DNA of 64,000 nt from Sphingomonas lacusdianchii (lineage in GTDB: Bacteria > Pseudomonadota > Alphaproteobacteria > Sphingomonadales > Sphingomonadaceae). Made by a program: the position numbers and the translations under genes. The notes under the pieces were generated by a model. The model saw nothing but the letters and a program-made list of their open reading frames with translations, searched no databases and was not told where the DNA came from. The stretch spans positions 186,001 to 250,000 of the forward strand of contig NZ_JAKRET010000006.1 of NCBI RefSeq assembly GCF_022664395.1, in the 5' to 3' direction. Shown in pieces: positions 18,276 through 35,321 of the stretch. How positions within the stretch are numbered: the first letter of the stretch is position 1; each line of letters opens with the position of its first letter.

Positions 18276-19159
18276 GGGCGCTGGCGGCGTTGCTGCTGGC
18301 GGCGGTCTCGGTGCCGGTCGCCGCCGCGCCCGGTCGCTATGCGGCGGTGACGATCGGACCGCCACCGGCGACGTTGCGGCTCGACCCCTTCTACACCCGC
18401 CATGTCGATGCCGGCGGCATTCCGGTCGTATCGTCGGCCAAGGTCCCCGACGATGCGCTGCTGTTCGCACGCGACATCGCGGTCGCGATGCTCGCCGATC
18501 GTCCCGACCTGCGCCGCTGGATGGCGGCATCGGGCTATCGCGTCGCGATCATCGCGCTGACCGAGGGGCTGGTCGACCTGCCCGAACAGCGCCACTGGAC
18601 CAAACCGGCTGCCGACGATCCGCGCCTGACGACGTGCGAGCGCAAATATTATGCCGAGCGGATCGGCCGGTTGAGCGACCGCGATTACTGGAATAACCGC
18701 GCGCGCGGCATTGGCGGGCAACTGACCACCGCCCCGGCCGAAAATCTGATCGGCACGCCCGGCAGCTGGTATTATGGCGAGAATAATTTCGTCCATGAAT
18801 TCGCCCACGCGATCCTCGCGGCCGTCCGCCAGCGCGACACCGCGCTCTATGCTGCACTCGAGCACGCCTATGCCGCCGCGATGGCGCGCGGGGCGTGGCG
18901 CGGCGAATATGCCGCGACCACGGTCGACGAATATTGGGCGGAGGGGACGCAGCTCTGGTTCAACACCAACCGGCTGATCGTCGTCGACGGGCAGCGGCTG
19001 CTCAACGACGAGGACCTGCAACGCTACGACCCGACACTGTTCGCGCTGCTGGCACAGGTCTATGGCGACCGCCACCGCCTGCCCGGCGATGTCTTCTACC
19101 GCCATCCGGCGCGCGTACCGCCCGGCGACCCACCCAAGGCGACGGCGGAGATTTGCTAG
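18272..19159 (+). CDS. Secreted HExxH zinc metallopeptidase-like protein
   Basis: The 295-residue protein has a signal peptide of about 20 residues ('LAALLLAAVSVPVAAAPG'). It carries a zincin motif 'VHEFAHAI' (H175, E176, H179) with a candidate third ligand Glu 220 or 224 in 'DEYWAEGTQLWF', 45-49 residues further on, which suggests a gluzincin-type arrangement. It has a conserved-looking Cys in 'LTTCERKYY'. I do not recognize the exact family; it resembles secreted proteases with 'HEFxH...EYxAEG', including lethal-factor-like folds. It overlaps the M24 gene (ATGA) and converges on the DUF885 gene with a shared CTAG. Confidence 0.65.
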   Translation: MRALAALLLAAVSVPVAAAPGRYAAVTIGPPPATLRLDPFYTRHVDAGGIPVVSSAKVPDDALLFARDIAVAMLADRPDLRRWMAASGYRVAIIALTEGLVDLPEQRHWTKPAADDPRLTTCERKYYAERIGRLSDRDYWNNRARGIGGQLTTAPAENLIGTPGSWYYGENNFVHEFAHAILAAVRQRDTALYAALEHAYAAAMARGAWRGEYAATTVDEYWAEGTQLWFNTNRLIVVDGQRLLNDEDLQRYDPTLFALLAQVYGDRHRLPGDVFYRHPARVPPGDPPKATAEIC

Positions 19160-20910
19160 GGCAGCGGGTACGGCCCCTTGCCCCCATCGGCGATGAAGCG
19201 GTCGACCCGCGCGTCGATCATCGGCAGCGGTACCGACCCGAGGCTGAGCATCGCGTCGTGGAACGCGCGATAGTCGAATTTGTCGCCGAGCGCCTTCTGC
19301 GCCTTCGCCCGCGCGTCGAGGAACGCCAGCTCGCCCATATAATAGCTCAGCGCCTGCCCCGGCCACGCGATGTAGCGATCGACCTCGGTCGTGATCTCGT
19401 GGTTCGATAGCGCGGTGTTGTCGCGCAGGAACGCCTGCGCCTGTGCCCGCGTCCATCCTTTCGAATGGATGCCGGTATCGACCACCAGCCGTGCCGCGCG
19501 CCACATCTGATAGGACAGCATGCCGAACAGGTCATAGGGCGTCTCGTACATCCCCATATCCTCGCCCAGCGCCTCGCTATACAGCGCCCAGCCCTCGCCG
19601 TACGCCGAGATATATTCGTTGCGCCGATATTCGGGCAGGTCGGTCAGCTCCATCGCGAACGGCATTTGGAAGGCATGGCCCGGCGCGCTTTCGTGCAGCG
19701 TCAGCGCGGGCAGCGAATAGAGTCCGCGCGACGGCAGGTCGTAGGTGTTGACCAGATAGATGCCCGGCCCGCCCCGGCCGCTGGTGTAGAAGGGCGCGAT
19801 GTCGGGGGCGACCGGCTTGATCGCGAAGCGCATCCGCGGCAGCCGTCCGAAATAGGTCGCCGCCTTGCCGTCGAACGTCTTGGCGATCCACGCGGCGCGG
19901 TCGAGCAGGTCCTGCGGCGTCTTCGCGTAGAAACGTGGATCGGTGCGCAGATGGTTCAGGAACGACGGCAGGTCGCCCTGCCATCCGACCTGCGTCATCA
20001 CCGTCTGCATCCGCGCACGAATCTTGGCGACTTCGCTGACGCCGATCGCATGGATCTCCTCGGGCGGCAGGTCGCGGGTCACGAACTCGCGCACCTTCGA
20101 CCGGTAGTAATCGCGCCCGTCGGGCAGGTCGTACGCCGCCAGCCTCTCCTGCGCATGCGGGATATAGTCGTCGCGCAGGAACGCCATCAGCTTCGCATGC
20201 GCCGGCACCACCGCCTCGGCGATCACCCGCTTCGCCTCGGCGCGCAGCGCGCCCTGTCGCGCCTTGGGAATGGTCGCGGGCAACGTCCGGAACGGCGCGT
20301 AGAAGGGGGATGCCTCGCTCGCACCCGCCTGCACCACCTCGCGCACGCCGGCATCGCGACCTTGCAGCGTCACGCGCGGCGGCGTGAAACCACGCTGCAA
20401 CCCGGCGCGCATGTTCGCGATCTGCTGGTCGAAATAGCGCGGAACGCTGGCCAGTTGCGACAGGTACAGCCGCAACGCCGCCTCGTCGCGATACGCCTCG
20501 CGCGCCATGCCCGCCAGGTCCATCCAGAAGCTGGTATCGGCATTCAGCGGCTTTTCGTAATCGCGGAACCGCTGCCGGGCGAGCAGCGCCGCGATCTGCG
20601 CGCGATAGACGGTATAGTCGTCGCGGGCCGCGCTACCGAGCGTCGCTGGATCGATCCGGTCGAGTGCTGCCAGCGTCTCGGTCCAGCGCTGCGTCATGCG
20701 CGCCTGCGCTGCCGGGCCGACATCGGGCAGCGTCGCGTTCTTGCTGGTCGGGGCATCCTCGCCGGGACCGGTCAGCGTCTTGCGCCACGCATATTCGCGC
20801 TCGGACAATTGCCGGAACGCCGTGTCGCTCGGTGGCGCGGCGACGGTCGCGACCGGTTGCGCCACGGCCGGTGCCGCGATCGACAGCGCCAGTGCCAGTG
20901 TGATCGTCAT
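19156..20910 (-). CDS. DUF885-family secreted metallopeptidase-like protein
   Basis: The 584-residue protein has a short signal peptide ('ALALSIAAPAVAQ'). It has the DUF885 hallmark 'LTLHESAPGHAFQ' with a zinc-binding HExxxxH-type site, 'EYISAYGEGWALYSE' downstream and 'WPGQALSYYMGEL' near the end. DUF885 proteins are carboxypeptidase-like zinc enzymes (M3/M32-like fold), mostly uncharacterised. Its ATG overlaps the stop of the Ldh-family gene by 4 bp, so it is the third gene of a GH127-Ldh-DUF885 operon. That placement suggests a role in peptide trimming during glycoprotein breakdown. Confidence 0.85.
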   Translation of the reverse strand: MTITLALALSIAAPAVAQPVATVAAPPSDTAFRQLSEREYAWRKTLTGPGEDAPTSKNATLPDVGPAAQARMTQRWTETLAALDRIDPATLGSAARDDYTVYRAQIAALLARQRFRDYEKPLNADTSFWMDLAGMAREAYRDEAALRLYLSQLASVPRYFDQQIANMRAGLQRGFTPPRVTLQGRDAGVREVVQAGASEASPFYAPFRTLPATIPKARQGALRAEAKRVIAEAVVPAHAKLMAFLRDDYIPHAQERLAAYDLPDGRDYYRSKVREFVTRDLPPEEIHAIGVSEVAKIRARMQTVMTQVGWQGDLPSFLNHLRTDPRFYAKTPQDLLDRAAWIAKTFDGKAATYFGRLPRMRFAIKPVAPDIAPFYTSGRGGPGIYLVNTYDLPSRGLYSLPALTLHESAPGHAFQMPFAMELTDLPEYRRNEYISAYGEGWALYSEALGEDMGMYETPYDLFGMLSYQMWRAARLVVDTGIHSKGWTRAQAQAFLRDNTALSNHEITTEVDRYIAWPGQALSYYMGELAFLDARAKAQKALGDKFDYRAFHDAMLSLGSVPLPMIDARVDRFIADGGKGPYPLP

Positions 20911-21932
20911 GCCCTGTCCCCCGTTACCTGATCGATATCGCGCAGCAGCGCGCGCGACACCGACACCCCGTCGCGGTCGCTGATTGGGCGCAGCGCGTGG
21001 CGGCGCGCGCCCGATATGCGGGCGCCCTGCCCCTCGATCGCGGCGAAAACGCTTTCCGCACGCGCCATCTCGGCCGCTGCCGCCTCGCCCAGGAACCCGG
21101 CGGGATCGAGCGCGAGGATCAGTTCGCCGCCCAGCGGCGATCCCTTGCGCCCGCCGTCCCAGGCGATCGATTCTGCGCTGGTCAGGTCGCCGATCAGCGG
21201 CCCGGTGAGCAGTTCGACCATCAGCGCCAGTGCCGACCCCTTGTGCCCGCCGAACGTCCGCATCGCGCCGGCCAGCACCGCCGCGGCATCGGTCGTGTCA
21301 CTGCCGTCGGGGGCATGGCCCCAGTCCGCCGGCACCGGTTTTCCGGCGCGGCGATGCAGTTCGATCTCACCGCGCGCGATCGCACTGGTCGCAAAATCGA
21401 ACACGAACGGCGCGGCACCGGCACGCGGCCAGCCGAACGCGATCGGATTGGTCCCGAACACCGGCTGCGTACCGCCCGCCGGCGCGACCCAGGCATGGTT
21501 CGCCGTCACCGCGAGCGCGACCAGCCCGCGCTCGACCAGCGCCTCGACCTCGGGCCACAAGGCCGCAAAATGCACGACATTGTTGATCGCCAGCGCCGCG
21601 ATCCCGTTGGCGCGCGCGGCCGTGACCAGCGCGTCGCGCCCGGTCTCGAACGCCAGCTGCGCAAAGCCGCCGCGCCCGTCGACCCGGACGACGCCCGCCG
21701 CACGTTGCTCCAGCACCGGCACCGCATCGGGCACTACCACGCCGCTCGCCACCGAATGGGCGGCGACCAGCAACCGGTACAAGCCGTGCGCGCCACAGCC
21801 GTCGCGCTCGCCCGCGACGATCGTCTCGGCAACCGCCGCGACATGCGCCGGTGCCAGCCCGACCCGGGTCAGCGTGGCGCGCGCATAGTCGCGGACCTCC
21901 GCCAGTGTCATGCGCACCTGCGCATCGGTCAC
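20907..21932 (-). CDS. Ldh-family reductase, probable delta1-pyrroline/piperideine-2-carboxylate reductase (LhpD/DpkA-like)
   Basis: The 341-residue NAD(P)H oxidoreductase belongs to the malate/L-lactate dehydrogenase-2 family. It has 'NNVVHFAALWPEVEAL', 'FGTNPIAFGWPR', 'VFDFATSAIARGEIELH' and 'GGHKGSALALMVELL'. From memory these resemble Pseudomonas DpkA/LhpD, which reduces cyclic imino acids such as delta1-pyrroline-2-carboxylate. Position between GH127 and DUF885 genes, under the same operator as the hydroxyproline operon, supports a role in (3-)hydroxyproline or imino-acid recycling. Other Ldh-family sugar-acid reductases remain possible. The start is GTG at 21932, overlapping the GH127 stop. 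Confidence 0.8.
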   Translation of the reverse strand: MTDAQVRMTLAEVRDYARATLTRVGLAPAHVAAVAETIVAGERDGCGAHGLYRLLVAAHSVASGVVVPDAVPVLEQRAAGVVRVDGRGGFAQLAFETGRDALVTAARANGIAALAINNVVHFAALWPEVEALVERGLVALAVTANHAWVAPAGGTQPVFGTNPIAFGWPRAGAAPFVFDFATSAIARGEIELHRRAGKPVPADWGHAPDGSDTTDAAAVLAGAMRTFGGHKGSALALMVELLTGPLIGDLTSAESIAWDGGRKGSPLGGELILALDPAGFLGEAAAAEMARAESVFAAIEGQGARISGARRHALRPISDRDGVSVSRALLRDIDQVTGDRA

Positions 21933-24295
21933 GCGACCGCACCCGGCTTGGCGGTGAACAGCCGCACGCCGAACACCGGTCCCGCGCTGTTCTTGTCGTG
22001 CGGCACGAAGCGCACCTTCACCTGCCGCTTGCCCCGGGTCAGCGGCTCGGGCACCGGATAGTCGACATCGAAGAACGCACCCGGCCGGTCGGCGTCGAGC
22101 GTCTGGGTCGCGATCCGCTGGTTGTCGATCAATATGTCGAAGCTGCGCTTGCGCTCGTCACCCCAATAGGTCGCCTGCAACACCAGCGGCCCCGGCTTCA
22201 CCGCCATGGTGAATTCGAAGAAGCCGCCGCTGCGCGCGTCGCGGCCATTGCGACCGCGATAGACGACCGGATAGGAAATATCCGACGTCAGCGCATGATC
22301 GCGCTCGGGCTGCATCTCGCCCAGATGCATCACGTCGACCGATCGCGCCGCCAGATCCTTTTGCCGGGCCTGTTCGGCGAGGAACGCGGCTTCCTCGACC
22401 TGCCACTGCGCATCGGTGAACCGCTTGAAATACACCGCCGATCGCCGGTCATATTGTCGGTAGAAGGGTACGAAATTCAGGTCGCCCGGCCGGATCAGCC
22501 CGTGCGTCGCATATTGCGCTTCCTCCGGCGCTACCGCCACGAAACCGGCGAGCAGATCGTCGCCGACCATCGACGGATCGGGCTTGTCCCATTCGCCATC
22601 GGCCCGCCCCAGATCGCCCGCCAGCACCAGCGGCCCGCGCAGCACCGCGATCGTCTGCGCATCGCCCGGCGTCGCCTCGATCCGCAGGTCGAGCGGCAGG
22701 CGGATCGTCACCCGGTCCCCCGCCTGCCACCGCCTTGTGACGATCGCATAGCCGCCCGCCGACGCCGCCTCGACCGGCCTGCCATTGACCAGCAGCTCGC
22801 GCCCCTTCGCCCAACCCGGCACACGCAGCGCTACGGGGAAGCGTCCGGGCCTGCCCAGCGTCGCAAAGCGCAGCGTCGCCGCGCCGTCGAACGGATAGGC
22901 GGTCTCCAGCCCCAGCATCGCGTCGCGCGCCGCCCAGGTCGCATCGGCGGGGATATAGAGGTTGACGATCAACATGTCGTCACCGGTCCAGAAGATGCTT
23001 TCGCCATGTTTGGCATGGCTTTCCATGCCGGTGCCGACGCAGCACCAGAATTCCTCGCCATCGCGCGCCGAATAGTCGCGCTTCGCCCCGGTCATCAGCG
23101 GCGTCATATAGGAAAATCCGCCGTTCACTGGCTCCTGCTGCGCCATCACATGGTTGAGATGCGCGCGTTCGTAGAAATCGAATAAGGCACCGTCGGGCTG
23201 CCACGCATAGAGATGCCGGGTGAGCTTGAGCATATTATAGGTGTTGCAATGCTCGCACGTCTGTTCGGTGATGTGCTGTGCGATCGTGTCCGGCGCGCTG
23301 AAATATTCGCGGTCGGCATTGCCGCCGATCACATAGCTGTGATGCCGCGTCACCCGTTCCCAGAAGAAACGCGCGGCGGTCGCCGGTTCGGCCTTGCCGG
23401 TGATCTCGTGCAGCCGCGCCAGCCCGATCAGCTTGGGCACTTGCGTATTGGCGTGGAAATTGGCCAGCTGGTCACGCTTCTGCGTCAGCGGGTCGAGGTT
23501 GCGCTTGTCGTAGATCCGCTCCGCCAGCCGCAGCCAGCGCGCATCGCCGGTCCGGACGTGGAGTTCGGCGAAACTCTCGTTCAGCCCGCCATATTCGCAG
23601 GCCAGCATCGCCTGCACCTGATCGTCGCTGAGCGCGGCGAACACCCGGTCGATATAGCCGCCCAGTGCGACAGCGATCGCCATCGCCTGTTCGTTCGGGC
23701 CGATATGGTCGATGACATCGAACAGACCGGTATAGAGCTTGTGCCAGTTGTAATAGGGTACCCAGCAGCCGTTCAGATCGAACCCGGCCGATCGAATGTC
23801 GCCGCGCATGATCTCCGGGAAAATCTCCTTCCCGTCGACGACCGTCCCGTCCTTGCGCTTGCGGGTGAAGCCCGCGACATAGCCGTCGCCCTGCGCCGCC
23901 TGACACCGCGCCAGTTCGCCGATGATATAGGTCGCGCGGGTGACGCAGTCGGTACAGCCGGTCTGGGCATGGGTCAGCGCCAGCCCCGACAGATAATGGC
24001 CGAGCGTATGCCCCGCGATCGTGTCGCTTTCCCACCCGCCATAGACGGGCGCCTTCGGCACGAAGCCGGCGAACTTGTGAAAATTGTGCAGCAGCCGGTC
24101 GGGTGAAAGCCGCAGCAGATAGGCGCGGTTGACCTCGACCGCGCGCGCGTAATCGGACGGGCGCAGCCGCACGGCCGACAGCGGAAACGGCTTGGCGGTT
24201 GCCGGCATCGCCGCCATGGTGCGCGCCGCCGCCGGCAGCGCGAACATCGGCAACGTCGCCGACGACATCAGAAACGCGCGACGACCAACCAGCAT
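21929..24295 (-). CDS. GH127-family beta-L-arabinofuranosidase, Tat-exported
   Basis: The 788-residue protein starts with a Tat-type signal ('GRRAFLMSSATLPMFAL'). It has an (alpha/alpha)6 GH127 domain with 'HTLGHYLSGLAL' and 'YYNWHKLYTGLFD'. The zinc/thiolate catalytic set is present: E348 and C350 ('CEHCNTYNM'), and C418-C419 ('EFWCCVGTGMES'). These match E338, C340, C417 and C418 of B. longum HypBA1, which removes L-arabinose from Araf-beta-1,2-Araf linked to hydroxyproline. A C-terminal beta-sandwich follows. ATG at 24295 is preferred because GGGAG lies six bases before it and the operator occupies the longer frame. Confidence 0.9.
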   Translation of the reverse strand: MLVGRRAFLMSSATLPMFALPAAARTMAAMPATAKPFPLSAVRLRPSDYARAVEVNRAYLLRLSPDRLLHNFHKFAGFVPKAPVYGGWESDTIAGHTLGHYLSGLALTHAQTGCTDCVTRATYIIGELARCQAAQGDGYVAGFTRKRKDGTVVDGKEIFPEIMRGDIRSAGFDLNGCWVPYYNWHKLYTGLFDVIDHIGPNEQAMAIAVALGGYIDRVFAALSDDQVQAMLACEYGGLNESFAELHVRTGDARWLRLAERIYDKRNLDPLTQKRDQLANFHANTQVPKLIGLARLHEITGKAEPATAARFFWERVTRHHSYVIGGNADREYFSAPDTIAQHITEQTCEHCNTYNMLKLTRHLYAWQPDGALFDFYERAHLNHVMAQQEPVNGGFSYMTPLMTGAKRDYSARDGEEFWCCVGTGMESHAKHGESIFWTGDDMLIVNLYIPADATWAARDAMLGLETAYPFDGAATLRFATLGRPGRFPVALRVPGWAKGRELLVNGRPVEAASAGGYAIVTRRWQAGDRVTIRLPLDLRIEATPGDAQTIAVLRGPLVLAGDLGRADGEWDKPDPSMVGDDLLAGFVAVAPEEAQYATHGLIRPGDLNFVPFYRQYDRRSAVYFKRFTDAQWQVEEAAFLAEQARQKDLAARSVDVMHLGEMQPERDHALTSDISYPVVYRGRNGRDARSGGFFEFTMAVKPGPLVLQATYWGDERKRSFDILIDNQRIATQTLDADRPGAFFDVDYPVPEPLTRGKRQVKVRFVPHDKNSAGPVFGVRLFTAKPGAVA

Positions 24296-24311
24296 TTCCA
24301 TCTCCCGATAA

Positions 24312-24325
24312 TATCGTATACGATA
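24312..24325. promoter_or_regulatory. Perfect palindromic operator TATCGTATACGATA
   Basis: This 14-bp perfect palindrome lies between the divergent GH127 and DUF5695 genes, 17 bp before the GH127 ATG and 51 bp before the DUF5695 ATG. A 13/14 copy precedes the hydroxyproline operon (38716-38729) and an 11/14 copy precedes the TonB receptor gene (33225-33238). It is the likely site of the GntR/FCD regulator at 33359-34021. Confidence 0.75.
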
Positions 24326-24375
24326 GGGCAATGGTTATTGAAGTCAACCGATTGGTCGACGGGAGAGGCAGCGTT

Positions 24376-33168
<8,793 letters not shown>

Positions 33169-33224
33169 CGTCACCCCCCGTTGTTATCGGTGGGGAACAT
33201 ACACATCCGAAGCGATTCATCAAA

Positions 33225-33238
33225 TATATTATACGATG
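33225..33238. promoter_or_regulatory. Operator-like site upstream of the TonB receptor gene
   Basis: TATATTATACGATG matches the palindrome TATCGTATACGATA at 11 of 14 positions. It sits in an unusually AT-rich 60-bp segment 57 bp upstream of the receptor start, where the promoter is expected. Weaker ATACG/CGTAT symmetry continues to about 33250. Confidence 0.5.
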
Positions 33239-33358
33239 TACGCGTATGATAATTGCGGTGATGCGGCGACGGCTATGCTTTCGATGCAGACCTCGCCCAT
33301 TTTGGCTTTGGTTCGGTCGTGCCGAAGGTGCGTGAATATGCGAGCCGGCAACGGCGGT

Positions 33359-34021
33359 TCAGATCGTCGGCACGTCCGGCTGGAACTGGCTGCGCAGGTC
33401 GAGCACCGTCTGCTCGATATGCGCATACATCGCATCGCGCACAGCGACGGCATCGCGTGCCAGCCAGCGGTCGAGCAGATGGGCATGTTCGTCGTTTGCG
33501 CGCTGGTCGCGGCCGAGCGGTTCGAGATGTTTCCGCACGTAACGCTCGCCCAGCACGTGCAGCCGCTCCAGCATCGTCGTCGTAATCGGCTGGCGCGACG
33601 GGCGCAGCAGCGCGAGGTGAAAGGCGCGGTTGAACGCGCCGACCCCGTCGCCATGCGCGTTGGTCGCGGCATCGAGCCGGGCCAGCGTCCGCATCGCCGT
33701 CTCGCGCTCGTCGTCGGTCGCGCGCGTCGCCGCCAACGCCGCTACCTCGGGTTCCAGGCGGAGGCGCAGCGCATAGACTTCCTCCGCCTCGGCGATGGTC
33801 AGTTCGCGGACGAAATAGCCGTGATTGGCGCGCGAGCGCAGCAGCCCTTCCTGTTCCAGCCGGGTCAGCGCTTCGCGCAGCGGAATCTTGCTGACGCCCA
33901 GCTCGGCGGCGAGCGCATCCTGGCGGATCGCGCGGTCCTGCTCGACCGTGCCGGCAAGGATGCGTTCGCGGACCAGATCGACGAGCTGGTCGGACAGGTT
34001 GCGGATGATGATGCCGGTCAT
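33359..34021 (-). CDS. GntR-family transcriptional regulator (FCD/FadR subfamily)
   Basis: The 220-residue protein has a winged helix at residues 5-70 ('LVDLVRERILAGTVEQ', 'LAAELGVSKIPLREALTRLEQEGLL') and an FCD helical ligand domain with the metal-binding pattern around 'FNRAFHLALL' and 'EHAHLLDRWLARD'. FCD regulators bind organic or amino acids and short palindromes containing GT-N-AC type halves. It lies 77 bp downstream of the flavoenzyme gene on the same strand, so it probably belongs to the hydroxyproline operon and controls the TATCGTATACGATA sites. That pairing is an inference. Confidence 0.92.
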   Translation of the reverse strand: MTGIIIRNLSDQLVDLVRERILAGTVEQDRAIRQDALAAELGVSKIPLREALTRLEQEGLLRSRANHGYFVRELTIAEAEEVYALRLRLEPEVAALAATRATDDERETAMRTLARLDAATNAHGDGVGAFNRAFHLALLRPSRQPITTTMLERLHVLGERYVRKHLEPLGRDQRANDEHAHLLDRWLARDAVAVRDAMYAHIEQTVLDLRSQFQPDVPTI

Positions 34022-34097
34022 GCGATGCGCCTTTCCCGGTCGGAGGATGCCGGGTGCGGTCCCTTAGCTTGACGGTAGCGGAACCCGCAATCGCGGC

Positions 34098-35321
34098 TCA
34101 TGCGAAGCGTCCGAGATCGAACGGAGTCAGGTCGACCGCCGGTGTCTCGCCGTGCAACAGCGCTGCCAGCGCCTCGCCCGTCGTCGCCGACAGTGTGAGG
34201 CCGAGATGCTGGTGACCAAAGGCATAGGCGACCGCCCCCTGCCGCCCGATCGCGGGCAGATAGTCCGGCAGCGTCGGGCGCGCGCCCATCCATGGTTCGA
34301 CCGGTTCGCGAAGCGGCAGGCCGAGGCTGGCGACATGCGCGCGCAACCGCGCCCATTTGCGCCCGTCGGGCGGGGTATTTATGCGGGCAAATTCGACGAT
34401 GCTCGCCGCGCGCAGCCGGTCGGCGAAGCGGGTGACGATCATCGAGCGATCCTCGAACACCACCGGCGGCAGGTCGGCGGGCCAGTCGCCGGGATCGCCC
34501 TCGACATGATAGCCGCGCTCGGCGATCAGCGGCGCCTTCAGACCCAGCGACGCGACCAGCGCGGCCGAGGCGGCGCCGGCGGCGATCACCGCGACATCGG
34601 CTTCATGGGTCGTACCGTCGTCCAGCGTTACCCGCCCGTCGCGCGCCACCGCCCGCACCCGGCCGTGGACGAACGTCCCGCCCTGATCCGCGATCCGGGC
34701 GGTCAGCGCCTTGCCCAGCGCGGTCGGGTCGGTCATCTGCCCGCTGCCCTCGAACCGCACCGCACCGGCGACCGGCACGCGGGTCAGTGTTGCCAGCTGC
34801 GCCAATTCCCCCGCCGTCGCGTCACGCACCCTGGCGGTGCCGGTATCGGCCGCCAGCCACGCCGCCCGCCCGCGCGCGGCGGTCGCGGGCGTCTCCCACA
34901 CCACGAAATGCCCGTCGACGCGCAGCAGGTCGGGCACGCCCGCTTCCGCCAGCACCCGTCGCCATGCCGGGATCGCGGTCGCGAGCAATGCCGACAGCGC
35001 CGCCTTGCCCCTGCGGAACCGCGCCGGCCGCGCCGCCGCCAGCATCCGCAGCGCAAAGGGCAGCCATGCCCCGATCGCGGCCGGCGGCAGCGCCAGCGCG
35101 CCTCCACGCGAAAACAACCGCTGGGGCACGCTGCGGATCGTCGCCAGCGAGGCGAGCGGCTCGACTTGTTCGACCGCGATATGCCCGGCATTGCCCCATG
35201 ACGCGCCGCGCCACGGCGCATCGGGGGCGACGATCGTCACCCGCGTGCCGCGCCGCTGCAACGCCAGCGCGACGTTCAGCCCGACCACGCCATCGCCGAT
35301 AACGATCGCCCGCTCGATCAT
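34098..35321 (-). CDS. DadA-like FAD oxidoreductase, probable D-hydroxyproline dehydrogenase
   Basis: The 407-residue DAO-family flavoprotein has an N-terminal Rossmann motif ('VIGDGVVGLNVALALQRRG'), 'GASWGNAGHIAVEQVEPLAS', a 'VAVIAAGAASAALV' second dinucleotide segment, and the C-terminal 'GARPTLPDYLPAIGR' and 'AFGHQHLGLTLS' typical of D-amino-acid dehydrogenases. Next to a 4-hydroxyproline epimerase and an LhpC-like deaminase, the expected reaction is oxidation of cis-4-hydroxy-D-proline to delta1-pyrroline-4-hydroxy-2-carboxylate. Its start overlaps the permease stop (ATGA). Confidence 0.85.
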   Translation of the reverse strand: MIERAIVIGDGVVGLNVALALQRRGTRVTIVAPDAPWRGASWGNAGHIAVEQVEPLASLATIRSVPQRLFSRGGALALPPAAIGAWLPFALRMLAAARPARFRRGKAALSALLATAIPAWRRVLAEAGVPDLLRVDGHFVVWETPATAARGRAAWLAADTGTARVRDATAGELAQLATLTRVPVAGAVRFEGSGQMTDPTALGKALTARIADQGGTFVHGRVRAVARDGRVTLDDGTTHEADVAVIAAGAASAALVASLGLKAPLIAERGYHVEGDPGDWPADLPPVVFEDRSMIVTRFADRLRAASIVEFARINTPPDGRKWARLRAHVASLGLPLREPVEPWMGARPTLPDYLPAIGRQGAVAYAFGHQHLGLTLSATTGEALAALLHGETPAVDLTPFDLGRFA

